57,332 nucleotides of DNA from NCBI GenBank assembly GCA_016288005.1, contig JAEEXY010000012.1, forward strand, positions 1 to 57,332. Direction: 5' to 3'. Both the position numbers and the translations under genes were made by a program. The stretch's first letter is position 1; each line of letters starts with the position of its first letter. The notes beneath the pieces were generated by a model. That model searched no databases, was not told the origin of the DNA, and saw only the letters and a program-made list of their open reading frames with translations. The stretch is from Lachnospiraceae bacterium. GTDB lineage: Bacteria > Bacillota > Clostridia > Lachnospirales > Lachnospiraceae. This document shows, piece by piece, positions 42,459 to 50,781 of the stretch.

Positions 42459-43031
42459 TCACCCGATCGAATATCCCAGCTCGAACGCCTTTTTATTGAT
42501 CTCGACTGTCTTCGGAGGCACCGTGTTCTCGATAACCTCGAGCCAGTCCTCCTTCTTGAAGTCCATATGGCGCGCCGCCATGCCGAGTACGATGATGTTG
42601 AAGGTCTTCGCGTTGCCGAGCTTTAAGGCTTCGTCCATCGCATTTACCTTCAGGACCTTATATTTTTTCTCGAGGTCCTCGATGATGTTCTCGGGATATT
42701 TTGCGGCTCCGATGACTACGGGCATCGGGTCGATCCTCTGGTCGTTAACGACCAGCACGCCGTCCTTTTTCAGGAAATGCGCATATCTTAAAGCCTCAAG
42801 TCTCTCAAAGGCGATCAGTACATCCGCCTGACCCTCCTCTACGATCGGCTCGTTTACCTTATCGCCGTAGCGGACGAAGGTTACTACCGAACCGCCGCGC
42901 TGAGCCATTCCGTGAACCTCGGAAAGCTTAACGTCGTATCCTGCCTTTATCGTGATTCCGCCGAGTATCCTGCTGGTAAGGAGAGTTCCCTGACCGCCGA
43001 CACCGACTATCATTATATTTCTGGTCTCCAT
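42459..43031 (-). CDS. iorB: Indolepyruvate:ferredoxin oxidoreductase, beta subunit
   Basis: A 190-residue gamma-type subunit of the 2-oxoacid:ferredoxin oxidoreductase family (IMIVGVGGQGTLLTSRILGG at the N-terminus; SEVHGMAQRGGSVVTFVRYG). With IorA it oxidatively decarboxylates aryl pyruvates (indolepyruvate, phenylpyruvate, hydroxyphenylpyruvate) to aryl-acetyl-CoA while reducing ferredoxin. ATG 43031 was chosen because GGGGG is 8 bases upstream; the ATG at 43037 sits only 2 bases from it but is in the same frame. It follows iorA by a few bases. Confidence 0.92.
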   Translation of the reverse strand: METRNIMIVGVGGQGTLLTSRILGGITIKAGYDVKLSEVHGMAQRGGSVVTFVRYGDKVNEPIVEEGQADVLIAFERLEALRYAHFLKKDGVLVVNDQRIDPMPVVIGAAKYPENIIEDLEKKYKVLKVNAMDEALKLGNAKTFNIIVLGMAARHMDFKKEDWLEVIENTVPPKTVEINKKAFELGYSIG

Positions 43032-43044
43032 TGTCATTACCCCC

Positions 43045-44778
43045 TTACTGATTTAACGCGCCGAACTTGCACAGACCCGCGCAGAGTCCGCAGCCGTTGC
43101 ACATCGTTGCGTTGATCGAGATCGTTCCGTCCTCGGCCTTGGTGATGGCGGGGCATCCGGGCTTCATGCAGGCGCCGCATCTCTTGCACTTCTCGGGATC
43201 GATGTGGTATGCGGGCTTCGGCTTGTTGCTCTTGAGCAATGCGCAGGGAGCCTGAACGATAAGCACGGAAACAGCCTCGCGGGCGGTCTCCTGCTTGATG
43301 AGGCGCTCGAGCTCCTTGGTATCGAACGCGTTGACAACATAGGTATTCTCGATGCCGATACCGTCGTGGCAGAGCTTGTACAGGTCGATGGCGGGAACCT
43401 CTTCACCCATCAGGGTCTTTCCCGTAGCGGCGTGGTCCTGATGACCGGTCATGCCTGTGGTCGAATTATCGAGGATCAGGACAGTGCCCGTCGCCTGGTT
43501 GTAGAACATATTCATCAGCGAATTAACGCCGGTATGAAGGAATGTCGAATCTCCGATGACCGCTACCCAGTCACGGACATAGTCCTTGCCCTTGGCCTTT
43601 TCCATGCCGTGCAGGGTGCTGATCGACGAGCCCATGCAGACGGTGGTCTCGAGCACCGAAAGCGGAGCAACAGCGCCGAGCGTGTAGCATCCGATATCGC
43701 CTGCCGCATGGATACCGAGCTTTTTTAGTGTAAAGTAAGTGCTGCGGTGAGGGCATCCGGGACAGAGGATGGGCGGACGAACGGGCACCTGCGCGGGAGT
43801 CTCAAGTTCCTGTGTCTCGCCACAGATCGCCTTTTTGAGCATATTTGTGCTGTATTCGCCGAGCACGGTAAGGATCTCCTTGCCCGTGCACTCTACGCCC
43901 CAGCTCTTAACCTGCTCTTCGATGATCGGATCGAGCTCCTCGATGATGTAGAGCTTGTCGACCTTTTTCGCGAAATCGAGGATCATCTGCTTAGGCAGAG
44001 GATTAACGCAGCCGAGCTTAAGCACGGACGCGTCCGGCAGTGCCTCTCTCACATACTGGTAAGGGATACCCGAGGTGATAACGCCGATCTTTGTGTCACG
44101 CATCTCGATACGGTTGATCGGGAACTCCGCTCCGTCATCGGACATCTGCTGTTCACGCGCAACTACAACGGGATGACGCGCGATCGCGTTCGCAGGCATC
44201 ATAACGTTTTTCTTGATATTCTTCTCATAAGGGATATCGATGGGCTCGCACCGGTCCTCGAGCTCCACGAGTCCCTGTGAATGCGCAAGTCTAGTGGTCG
44301 TGCGGAGGATGACCGGAGTGTCGTACTTTTCGCTCATGTCGAACGCGAACTTTGTGAACTCCTTTGCCTCCTGCGAATCCGAGGGCTCCAGTACGGGCAC
44401 GTGCGCCGCGCGCGCAACGGCTCTCGAATCCTGCTCATTCTGCGATGAATACATGCCGGGATCATCGGCAGCGACCAGAACGAGTCCTCCCGAAACGCCG
44501 ATGTAGCTCACGGTGTAGAGCGGATCGGACGCAACATTGACGCCGACCATCTTCATGGAAACAAGCGAACGCACGCCTGCCATGGATGCGCCGATCGCCA
44601 CTTCCATGGCTACCTTCTCGTTGGGCGACCACTCGCAGTATACGTCTTCGTATTTGACAATGTTTTCGCTGATCTCGGTGCTCGGCGTGCCGGGATAAGC
44701 TGCTGATACCTTGACGCCGGCTTCCCACGCTCCGCGGGCAATGGCCTCATTGCCGAGCATAAGCTTTTTTTCGGACAT
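43045..44778 (-). CDS. iorA: Indolepyruvate:ferredoxin oxidoreductase, alpha subunit
   Basis: A 577-residue subunit with the pyrimidine-binding domain first (GNEAIARGAWEAGVKVSAAY), then the TPP domain (PPILCPGCPHRSTYFTLKKL, GDIGCYTLG, IGDSTFLHTGVNSLMNM). The C-terminus carries two ferredoxin-type clusters (CKRCGACMKPGCP and CNGCGLCAGLC) for two [4Fe-4S] centres; the first has the CxxCxxCxxxxCP spacing usual in IorA. It can use aromatic amino-acid-derived 2-oxoacids, or run in reverse. It has a separate leader with a hairpin at 44811-44843. Confidence 0.95.
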   Translation of the reverse strand: MSEKKLMLGNEAIARGAWEAGVKVSAAYPGTPSTEISENIVKYEDVYCEWSPNEKVAMEVAIGASMAGVRSLVSMKMVGVNVASDPLYTVSYIGVSGGLVLVAADDPGMYSSQNEQDSRAVARAAHVPVLEPSDSQEAKEFTKFAFDMSEKYDTPVILRTTTRLAHSQGLVELEDRCEPIDIPYEKNIKKNVMMPANAIARHPVVVAREQQMSDDGAEFPINRIEMRDTKIGVITSGIPYQYVREALPDASVLKLGCVNPLPKQMILDFAKKVDKLYIIEELDPIIEEQVKSWGVECTGKEILTVLGEYSTNMLKKAICGETQELETPAQVPVRPPILCPGCPHRSTYFTLKKLGIHAAGDIGCYTLGAVAPLSVLETTVCMGSSISTLHGMEKAKGKDYVRDWVAVIGDSTFLHTGVNSLMNMFYNQATGTVLILDNSTTGMTGHQDHAATGKTLMGEEVPAIDLYKLCHDGIGIENTYVVNAFDTKELERLIKQETAREAVSVLIVQAPCALLKSNKPKPAYHIDPEKCKRCGACMKPGCPAITKAEDGTISINATMCNGCGLCAGLCKFGALNQ

Positions 44779-44810
44779 TTCTTTTTCTCCTTTTTATTTG
44801 TTGCTTTTTA

Positions 44811-44843
44811 CACAGTTTGTGCCGCAAAACGGCATAATCTGTG
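44811..44843 (-). promoter_or_regulatory. Leader hairpin upstream of iorA
   Basis: A nearly symmetrical stem: CACAG, TT and TGCCG on one side pair with CGGCA, AA and CTGTG on the other, with single A/C and A/A mismatches and a TTTTG loop. It stands 33 bases before the iorA start. No T-run follows, so it is not a plain terminator. It may stabilise the message or bind a regulator. Confidence 0.4.
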
Positions 44844-44868
44844 CTTCATTATCATACAAAAAAACATT

Positions 44869-45225
44869 TCATGCAAGCATAAAATGCATAATTATAAATC
44901 CCAGAACAACAGAGATCCCGTTGGCCGCTATTGACCTGAGAAAACAGCTCCTTAACCTTATACCCGAAAAGGCTCTGTACAGCGCGGCTTCTGCCGCCAC
45001 TGCGGCCAATTCGAGAAAGATCAGGACTGTAATGTATAAAATTGTACTCCCGCTGTATATACTGACCAGCATCAGACAAAGGTTCAGGACCGGGTTGGTC
45101 AGACCGTTTACGGGAATGCTGAAAAGCAGCCATTTTACCGACTTTGTCAATATAAAGATAACGATACCCTCGATCACGACCGTCAGCAAAAGCGCTTTTA
45201 TCAGCAGGGCGACTCCTTCGTTCAT
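44869..45225 (-). CDS. Small membrane protein of unknown function (118 residues)
   Basis: A 118-residue protein with four predicted helices (LLIKALLLTVVIEGIVIFIL; WLLFSIPVNGLTNPVLNLCL; SGSTILYITVLIFLELAAVA; SIAANGISVVLGFIIMHFML) and few soluble residues. The start overlaps the end of the 73-residue gene by 4 bases, and the next gene upstream overlaps that one, so all three are translationally coupled. No family was recognised. A role with the MFS-like protein is only inferred from coupling. Confidence 0.7.
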   Translation of the reverse strand: MNEGVALLIKALLLTVVIEGIVIFILTKSVKWLLFSIPVNGLTNPVLNLCLMLVSIYSGSTILYITVLIFLELAAVAAEAALYRAFSGIRLRSCFLRSIAANGISVVLGFIIMHFMLA

Positions 45226-45443
45226 TCGGTCTTGTTATCTTCGGGTGTCTGCTGTTCAGTCGCTGCGGCCTGAGGTCCTGCTGCCGCTTCCTTCTTTTTC
45301 CTGCTGCGTCTTACGCATAAAAGTACGGTTACGATGATCGCGATAACGACCAGCGCTATCAGCGCCACGAAGAGTATCGCCCCGAACGTGCTGTCTGTGA
45401 ACGTATGCATGGGTCCCGCGGGTGCTACATCAAGAAATGCCAT
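45222..45443 (-). CDS. Single-span membrane protein of unknown function (73 residues)
   Basis: Residues 1-20 are MAFLDVAPAGPMHTFTDSTF, followed by one strong helix (GAILFVALIALVVIAIIVTV) and a basic then Ala/Glu/Gln-rich tail (RRSRKKKEAAAGPQAAATEQ). The positive-inside rule puts the C-terminus in the cytoplasm. It overlaps the MFS-like gene by 14 bases and the 118-residue gene by 4 bases, which strongly supports it as a real gene despite its size. Function unknown. Confidence 0.65.
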   Translation of the reverse strand: MAFLDVAPAGPMHTFTDSTFGAILFVALIALVVIAIIVTVLLCVRRSRKKKEAAAGPQAAATEQQTPEDNKTE

Positions 45444-46614
45444 TATTAACTCCTTTCAATTCTTCCTTGCGTTTTTTAAGTACAAAGAACAATCCCGCCG
45501 CGGCCAGCACCGACATGGATGCTATTAGGATGTTGCAGACGGTCTGCTCCGGAATACCGAATAAAAATACAGGCATAGAGCCCAGCCAGAGCGCGATGGT
45601 CGTGATGCCGAACGCCACTCCGGGATGAGTCTTAAGGACAGATACCAGACCTCCCAGCGTCACGGCCATGGTCATCGAGAAAAATGCCACCGCTATGAGC
45701 GAGAGCCACATTATATTGTCGCTGACCAGCAGCAGCGGAACTGCCAGCAGGCAGCTGATGATGCCGAGCCGTCTCGCGCCGAACAGGTCCGAGAGTATCC
45801 CTCCGAGGATCTTGCCGATCCCCATGAATAAAAACAGAAACAGGGTCTGCAGCGAGGTCTTGTTCCAGGCAGTGGGTATGCCGTAACCGATATAAGCCCT
45901 TACCGCGACGACCGCGAACAGTACCGCTATCACCGCCCATGCGGGCCTGGGCGCCGCAATGTCGTGCGCGCACGGAAATGCGTCAAAATCGAATACCGAT
46001 GCCCCCGCCGGTTTGCCGTCGGGCAATGCCGCGTTCCTGATCCGTCTGTCCGTAAATACCATCACGGCCGTGGCTGCGGCTATCAGCAGAAACGGGATCC
46101 ATGCCGTGCCTTCAGTACCGGCCAGCAGCCGTCCCGTGATCACGCCGAACGAACCGCCTCCCACGAACAGCGCGCTCTCGGAGAGCCTTCCCTCCGACAC
46201 GCGGAGCGTCGCGAGCGCTCCCGAGACATGTATCAGAGCGTTCCCCGCCGTGAGCAGGATCAGCCCTGTCATCTGAAATGCGATGAATCGTCCCATGTCC
46301 GTGACCGAATCTATATCTCCGGGCATCAGTCCGCCCGGAAGCTTCCCTGTCATGCCCGCCGCGCTGAGCAGCATGATGAGCGCACCCGACGTGATCAGGA
46401 TGCCGCCGGTAAGTCCCGGCCGGAATCCCGGATATTTTTCGCAGAGCGCGCCGAAAAGTGCCTGCGGGACAAACGCCAGCGTGTCAAAAGCCACGCAGAT
46501 AGCCCACCAGAGCAGAAAGCCTCCGAATATTTTATAAAGCAGGAAAAAGCAAAGAACCTCAACCGAAAAATGGACGAAACAGTATGCTGTTCCTGTTTTC
46601 CAGTCAATCCTCAT
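45430..46614 (-). CDS. MFS-like membrane transporter
   Basis: A 394-residue protein with about 11-12 membrane helices and a major-facilitator-like layout: short GALCEKYPGFRPGL loop after helix 2, a central basic loop (DRRIRNAALPDGKPAG), and a second half with GKILGGILSDLFGARRLGI resembling the conserved MFS loop between helices 8 and 9. Start ATG 46614 has GGGGG 7 bases upstream and a good promoter at 46650-46678. Substrate unknown. It is the first gene of a three-gene overlapping set. Confidence 0.75.
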   Translation of the reverse strand: MRIDWKTGTAYCFVHFSVEVLCFFLLYKIFGGFLLWWAICVAFDTLAFVPQALFGALCEKYPGFRPGLTGGILITSGALIMLLSAAGMTGKLPGGLMPGDIDSVTDMGRFIAFQMTGLILLTAGNALIHVSGALATLRVSEGRLSESALFVGGGSFGVITGRLLAGTEGTAWIPFLLIAAATAVMVFTDRRIRNAALPDGKPAGASVFDFDAFPCAHDIAAPRPAWAVIAVLFAVVAVRAYIGYGIPTAWNKTSLQTLFLFLFMGIGKILGGILSDLFGARRLGIISCLLAVPLLLVSDNIMWLSLIAVAFFSMTMAVTLGGLVSVLKTHPGVAFGITTIALWLGSMPVFLFGIPEQTVCNILIASMSVLAAAGLFFVLKKRKEELKGVNNGIS

Positions 46615-46649
46615 AGAATAACCCCCAAAAGCACTTTACCTTCGCGGAT

Positions 46650-46678
46650 AGTATACCACACGGGGAGATTTGCGTAAA
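46650..46678 (-). promoter_or_regulatory. Sigma-A promoter of the MFS-like operon
   Basis: On the minus strand TTTACG (46678-46673), 17 bases, TATACT (46655-46650), preceded by TGG (extended -10). Confidence 0.6.
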
Positions 46679-46727
46679 GAAAAAGCACCGACCCCGAAGC
46701 TAATCCTCAGAACCGATACTTTCAAAC

Positions 46728-46800
46728 TGCACCTTCAGGGGCTCGAACCCTGGACACCCTGATTAAGAGTCAGGTGCTCTACCAACTGAGCTAAAGGTGC
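46728..46800 (-). tRNA. tRNA-Lys (anticodon CTT)
   Basis: A 73-base cloverleaf on the minus strand: acceptor GCACCTT/AAGGTGC, D-arm with AGCTCAGTTGGTAGAGCA, anticodon stem CCTGA/TCAGG with loop CTCTTAA (anticodon CTT, codon AAG), T-arm with GGTTCGAGCC. The CCA end is not encoded. Between it and the MFS promoter there is no clear terminator. Confidence 0.97.
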
Positions 46801-46838
46801 ATCTCTTTTCAATTGCGCTCTCGTCGAGCACGAAGAGC

Positions 46839-46867
46839 ATTATATAACAGATTTTTTTTAAATGCAA
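46839..46867 (-). promoter_or_regulatory. Promoter of the tRNA-Lys gene
   Basis: On the minus strand TTGCAT (46867-46862), 17 bases, TATAAT (46844-46839), about 39 bases upstream of the tRNA 5' end. Confidence 0.7.
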
Positions 46868-46924
46868 GCTTTTTTTCAAATTTTTTTGAAAATTTTTTAC
46901 GAAGCTCAAAAAACCGCTCAACCG

Positions 46925-47578
46925 TCAGCTCTCAGGCCCTTCCGTGTGCCTGAATACCGCTCTGCAGATAGGGTTGCCCATGCCGGAAAAACGCTCCTCG
47001 TACTCCGTCATGACATTGCCCTCGGCGTATTCGCTGTGATGCAGGTCATAGGTAAGGTCGGAAATGCTCCAGCCCGCCTCCTGCACCGCCTCGAGGCTGT
47101 AATCGAACAGGTCGCGGTTGTCGGTCTTAAAACAGATGCAGCCCTCGGGCTTAAGGATATTCGCGTATTTGTCCATATGCGTGCCGGAGGTCAGGCGCCG
47201 CTTGGCGTGGTGCGCCTTCGGCCACGGATCCGAGAAATTCAGATAGATCCTGTCCACCTCGTTCTCCGCGAAATACTCCTCGATGTTGTCGGCATCGGCC
47301 AGCAAAAGTATAAGGTTCGGGAGTTTGAGCTCCTGCTGCTTCTGCAGCGCGCGGTAGAGCACCGCGTCGGCTCTTTCTATCCCAATATAATCGATCTCGG
47401 GATTCTGTTCCGCCATGGTCGTGATGAACCTGCCTTTTCCCATGCCCACTTCGATGTGCAGCGGCCTGTCATTTCCGAAGCGCTCCTTCCATCTGCCCTT
47501 CCATGCGGCGGGGTCGTGCTCCACGAACTCGCTTTGCTCTATTATCGGCATTGCCTTTGCGATGTGTCTGAGTCTCAT
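46925..47578 (-). CDS. trmB: tRNA (guanine-N7)-methyltransferase TrmB
   Basis: A 217-residue SAM-dependent enzyme methylating G46 in the variable loop of tRNAs. Motif I is IEVGMGKGRFI, the catalytic and tRNA-binding loop is LNFSDPWPKAHHAKRRLT, and IDYIGIERADAVLYRALQK precedes it. Start ATG 47578 (MRLRHIAKAMP) has AGGAGAG 6 bases upstream. It is transcribed towards tRNA-Lys and divergently from the gmk-like operon. Confidence 0.94.
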   Translation of the reverse strand: MRLRHIAKAMPIIEQSEFVEHDPAAWKGRWKERFGNDRPLHIEVGMGKGRFITTMAEQNPEIDYIGIERADAVLYRALQKQQELKLPNLILLLADADNIEEYFAENEVDRIYLNFSDPWPKAHHAKRRLTSGTHMDKYANILKPEGCICFKTDNRDLFDYSLEAVQEAGWSISDLTYDLHHSEYAEGNVMTEYEERFSGMGNPICRAVFRHTEGPES

Positions 47579-47649
47579 GTATCTCTCCTGTATCATGTGC
47601 TGTCATTTTTTGCTATTGTACCCCTCCTGCGTATTTTTTGCAATTCAAT

Positions 47650-47678
47650 GTGACAAGCACTGCGGTTTGTGATATAAT
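47650..47678 (+). promoter_or_regulatory. Promoter of the gmk-like/yaaR/holB operon
   Basis: GTGACA (47650-47655), 17 bases, TATAAT (47673-47678) preceded by TGA (extended -10). The leader to the start codon is about 80 bases. Confidence 0.6.
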
Positions 47679-47762
47679 AATATCTTGTAGATTTATGGGC
47701 TGTACCCGCATTGCCGCATGTCCGAAATCTGCGTCAGTATCTAGGAAAGGAAGGGTGTTCAT

Positions 47763-48356
47763 ATGGGCAAGGGCCGTATCTTCTGTCTTCTCGGGCCGTC
47801 CGCGTCCGGCAAGGACAGCCTTTTCCAGGCAATCCTGAAACGCCAGCCTATCCCGCTGTCAACCGTTGTCTCATATACCACACGTCCGAAGAGAGGAAAT
47901 GAGACCGAGGGCGTTGAATACTATTTTACCGATATACCGAGCTTCAGGCAGATGCGCGACGAGGGGCGCATCATCGAGTACCGCTGCTACCATACCGTTA
48001 TGGGCGACTGGTATTATTTCACCGCAGATGACGGGCAGATCGACGATTCGCACGATTACGTCATCACCATGGTGCTCGAAGGCTATGAGTCGCTGCGCGA
48101 TTACTTCGGAAGTGACCGCGTTATTCCGATATATATAGAGGTGGAGGACGGCATCAGGCTCAGCCGCGCGCTTGAGCGCGAGCGCAGACAGCCCGAGCCG
48201 AAATATACCGAGATGTGCCGCCGTTTCATCGCGGACAGTGAGGATTTTTCCGAGGACAAGATCACCCGTCTCGGCATCACCAAACGCTACGAAAACATTG
48301 ATTTTGACACCTGTCTGGCCGAGATCTGCGCACTGATAGAGAGCTACGCGGACTGA
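47763..48356 (+). CDS. Guanylate kinase-like P-loop protein
   Basis: A 197-residue protein with a guanylate-kinase fold: P-loop GPSASGKDSLF (residues about 11-21), STVVSYTTRPKRGNETEGVE as nucleoside-binding region, then a helical C-terminal half. The P-loop has Asp where Ser or Thr normally follows GK, as in the related PhnN kinases (GKD). It heads the locus that in Bacillus begins tmk-yaaQ; here neither is present. Whether it makes GDP from GMP, or acts on another substrate, is uncertain. Start ATG 47763 has AGGAAGGG about 8 bases upstream. Confidence 0.75.
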   Translation: MGKGRIFCLLGPSASGKDSLFQAILKRQPIPLSTVVSYTTRPKRGNETEGVEYYFTDIPSFRQMRDEGRIIEYRCYHTVMGDWYYFTADDGQIDDSHDYVITMVLEGYESLRDYFGSDRVIPIYIEVEDGIRLSRALERERRQPEPKYTEMCRRFIADSEDFSEDKITRLGITKRYENIDFDTCLAEICALIESYAD

Positions 48357-48377
48357 CCGGATCTACGGAGGCGCCTT

Positions 48378-48818
48378 ATGGACATCAAGGTTAATCAGAC
48401 CACTCCCATAAACCAGGTCGAACAGACCCAGGCAGCGAAGCCCACGGACGGTACTTTTAAGTTCACTCTCGCCAGCGCGATAGAGGAGTCCGAGCTTGCC
48501 GAGCGCCTGAGCAATCTGATGGGAGAGATCACGGAGCAGGGCGAAAAGATCAAAAAGCGCCGTGACATACAGGACATGCGCCGCTACCGCTCACTGATCA
48601 AGGACTTCATGAACGAGGTCGTTAACCGCTCTCACAAGTTTTCACGAGAGAACTTCCTCGACAGGCGCGGACGCCACCGCGTATACGGCATGGTCCGCCT
48701 GGTCGACGAAAAGCTCGATCAGATCGCTTCGGAGCTGATAAAGGACGAGCAGGATCTGCTGCTCATCATGAACAATATCGACGAGATCAGAGGTCTGCTC
48801 CTGGATATTTTTACCTGA
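48378..48818 (+). CDS. yaaR: YaaR family protein (DUF327)
   Basis: A 146-residue soluble, mostly helical protein of the DUF327/YaaR family of unknown function: [40 protein letters not shown] and [20 protein letters not shown] are the conserved blocks. It is encoded in Firmicutes directly before holB, as here. It follows the gmk-like gene by 21 bases with GGAGG before the start. Confidence 0.88.
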   Translation: MDIKVNQTTPINQVEQTQAAKPTDGTFKFTLASAIEESELAERLSNLMGEITEQGEKIKKRRDIQDMRRYRSLIKDFMNEVVNRSHKFSRENFLDRRGRHRVYGMVRLVDEKLDQIASELIKDEQDLLLIMNNIDEIRGLLLDIFT

Positions 48819-48835
48819 TATGAAAGGCATGAAGG

Positions 48836-49828
48836 ATGCTCAGCTTTAACGACATAATCGGTCAGGACGGCGTAAAGGCCCATCTGACATCGGCCCTGGC
48901 CGAGAAAAAGATCTCGCATGCCTATATTTTCGCGGGCGAGGACGGCTCCGGCAAGATGATGCTTGCAGAGAGATTTGCCGCGGCGCTGCAGTGCGACAGC
49001 GAAGGCACGGACCCGTGCGGTGCCTGCCTCAACTGCATGCAGTCCGAGGCGCACAGCCATCCCGACATCATTTATGTAACTCACGAGAAAAAGGACATCA
49101 CGGTTGACGACATCCGTCTTCAGCTGGTAAACGATATCAGGGTCCTGCCGTATTCCGGCCGCTATAAGATCTACATAGTGGATGAGGCCGAGAAGATGAA
49201 CGAGCCCGCGCAGAACGCTCTGCTCAAAACGCTCGAGGAGCCGCCCGAATATGCGGTCATCCTGCTGCTCGCCGAGAATACCGGCAAATTCCTGCAGACC
49301 ATACTCTCCCGCTGCGTGGTCCTGGACATGCGCCCCGTTGAGAGGACGCTCATCCGCGATTACCTGATGGCAGAGAAGCAGCTCCCCGATTACGTCGCCA
49401 ATCTCTGCGCCTCGTTTTCCTGCGGCTGCATCGGAAAAGCCCGCCGCATAGCGGAGGATGAAGGCTTCATCGAGGCAAAGGACCGCATCCTGCGTCTCGT
49501 GTGCGACCTGGACCGCATGTCCCAGTCGGAGATCTCCGCCGCGATCGCCGCGATCGGAGACAAGAATTCGGCAGCGGACTTAAACGACTATTTCGATCTG
49601 CTCTCCATGTGGTACCGCGACGTTCTCGTCTATAAGTCGACGCACAATGCTGAGCGGGTGCTCTTTTCGGAAAACCTGCATTCCGTTGCGGAGCAGGCCG
49701 AGACCAAGAGCTTCCCGACCCTCAACAATATATTCATAGAGCTGGACCTCACCAAAGAACGGCTCAAAAACAACGTCAGCTTCCCTGCTGCCATGCAGCT
49801 GCTCATCGAAGCCATGAAAGCAAAATAA
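48836..49828 (+). CDS. holB: DNA polymerase III delta' subunit
   Basis: A 330-residue clamp-loader subunit. AAA+ features: N-terminal FNDIIGQDGVKAHL, P-loop AGEDGSGKMMLAERFA, zinc-finger cysteines (CDSEGTDPCGACLNC), IYIVDEAEKMNEPAQNALLK (Walker B) and ILSRCVVLDMRP (the SRC motif). It works with tau/gamma and delta to load the sliding clamp. The GK of the P-loop is followed by Met where Thr or Ser is usual in active ATPases; delta' subunits commonly do not hydrolyse ATP. Position after yaaR is conserved. Confidence 0.93.
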   Translation: MLSFNDIIGQDGVKAHLTSALAEKKISHAYIFAGEDGSGKMMLAERFAAALQCDSEGTDPCGACLNCMQSEAHSHPDIIYVTHEKKDITVDDIRLQLVNDIRVLPYSGRYKIYIVDEAEKMNEPAQNALLKTLEEPPEYAVILLLAENTGKFLQTILSRCVVLDMRPVERTLIRDYLMAEKQLPDYVANLCASFSCGCIGKARRIAEDEGFIEAKDRILRLVCDLDRMSQSEISAAIAAIGDKNSAADLNDYFDLLSMWYRDVLVYKSTHNAERVLFSENLHSVAEQAETKSFPTLNNIFIELDLTKERLKNNVSFPAAMQLLIEAMKAK

Positions 49829-49850
49829 TCCGTTAAGGAAGGTTAATAAA

Positions 49851-50780
49851 ATGATTAAAGTAATAGGAGTCAGATTCAGACATGCCGGCAAGGTATATTA
49901 TTTTGACCCGCTGGATCTGGAGATAAGCAAGGGCGAGTCCGTCATCGTCGAGACCGCGCGCGGAGTGGAGTTCGGTACGGTTGTGCTCGGTCCCGCCGAG
50001 GTCGAGGACAGCAAGGTCGTACAGCCCTTAAAGCCCGTCATCCGCAAAGCCGACGAGAACGACTTCGCGACAGAGGCTCGCAACCGCGAAAAAGAGAAGA
50101 GCGCCTTTGACATCTGCCTCGAAAAGATCCGCAAGCACGGACTCGAGATGAAGCTCATCGAGTGCGAATACACCTTTGACAACAATAAGGTCCTGTTCTA
50201 TTTCACCGCCGACGGCAGGATCGATTTCCGTGAGCTCGTAAAGGACCTGGCCGCCGTATTCAAGACCAGGATCGAGCTTCGCCAGATCGGCGTGCGCGAC
50301 GAAGCAAAGGCCCTCGGCGGCATCGGAATATGCGGCAGACCGCTTTGCTGCAATACGTATCTTCCCGATTTCGCGCCCGTTTCGATCAAGATGGCGAAGG
50401 AACAGAATATTTCCCTGAACCCTTCAAAGATATCCGGCAACTGCGGCAGACTCATGTGCTGCCTCAACAACGAGGAGCTCGCTTACGAGGAGCTGAACGC
50501 AAAACTTCCCGGAGTCGGCGACCATGTCGTTACCTCCGACGGACAGCACGGCGACGTTGCTTCCGTCAATGTACTCAAGCAGCTCGTGCGTGTTATCATC
50601 ACGCTCGAGAACGGCGATAAGGAAGCGCGCGAATACACTCCCGACCAGCTCACCTTCAAGCCCCGCAAACGTAAGGACCGCGGCGGCTCCGGTTCCGGAT
50701 CTTCCGATGCAGAGATGAAGGAGCTTAAGGAGCTCGAGTTCCTTGAACAAAAAGAAAGCAAGAGCAAGCTCGAAGACTGA
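49851..50780 (+). CDS. ricT: PSP1-domain protein RicT (YaaT)
   Basis: A 309-residue protein with the PSP1 C-terminal domain family: VIGVRFRHAGKVYYFDPLDL at the start, then the conserved cysteines in GGIGICGRPLCCNTYLPDF and SGNCGRLMCCLNNEE, which in Bacillus RicT help hold Fe-S clusters in the RicA-RicF-RicT complex acting on RNase Y. The tail is charged with a Gly/Ser linker (RGGSGSGSSDAEMKE). It is placed between holB and the methyltransferase gene, as in Firmicutes generally. Partners RicA and RicF are not in the window. Confidence 0.9.
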   Translation: MIKVIGVRFRHAGKVYYFDPLDLEISKGESVIVETARGVEFGTVVLGPAEVEDSKVVQPLKPVIRKADENDFATEARNREKEKSAFDICLEKIRKHGLEMKLIECEYTFDNNKVLFYFTADGRIDFRELVKDLAAVFKTRIELRQIGVRDEAKALGGIGICGRPLCCNTYLPDFAPVSIKMAKEQNISLNPSKISGNCGRLMCCLNNEELAYEELNAKLPGVGDHVVTSDGQHGDVASVNVLKQLVRVIITLENGDKEAREYTPDQLTFKPRKRKDRGGSGSGSSDAEMKELKELEFLEQKESKSKLED

Positions 50781-50781
50781 T

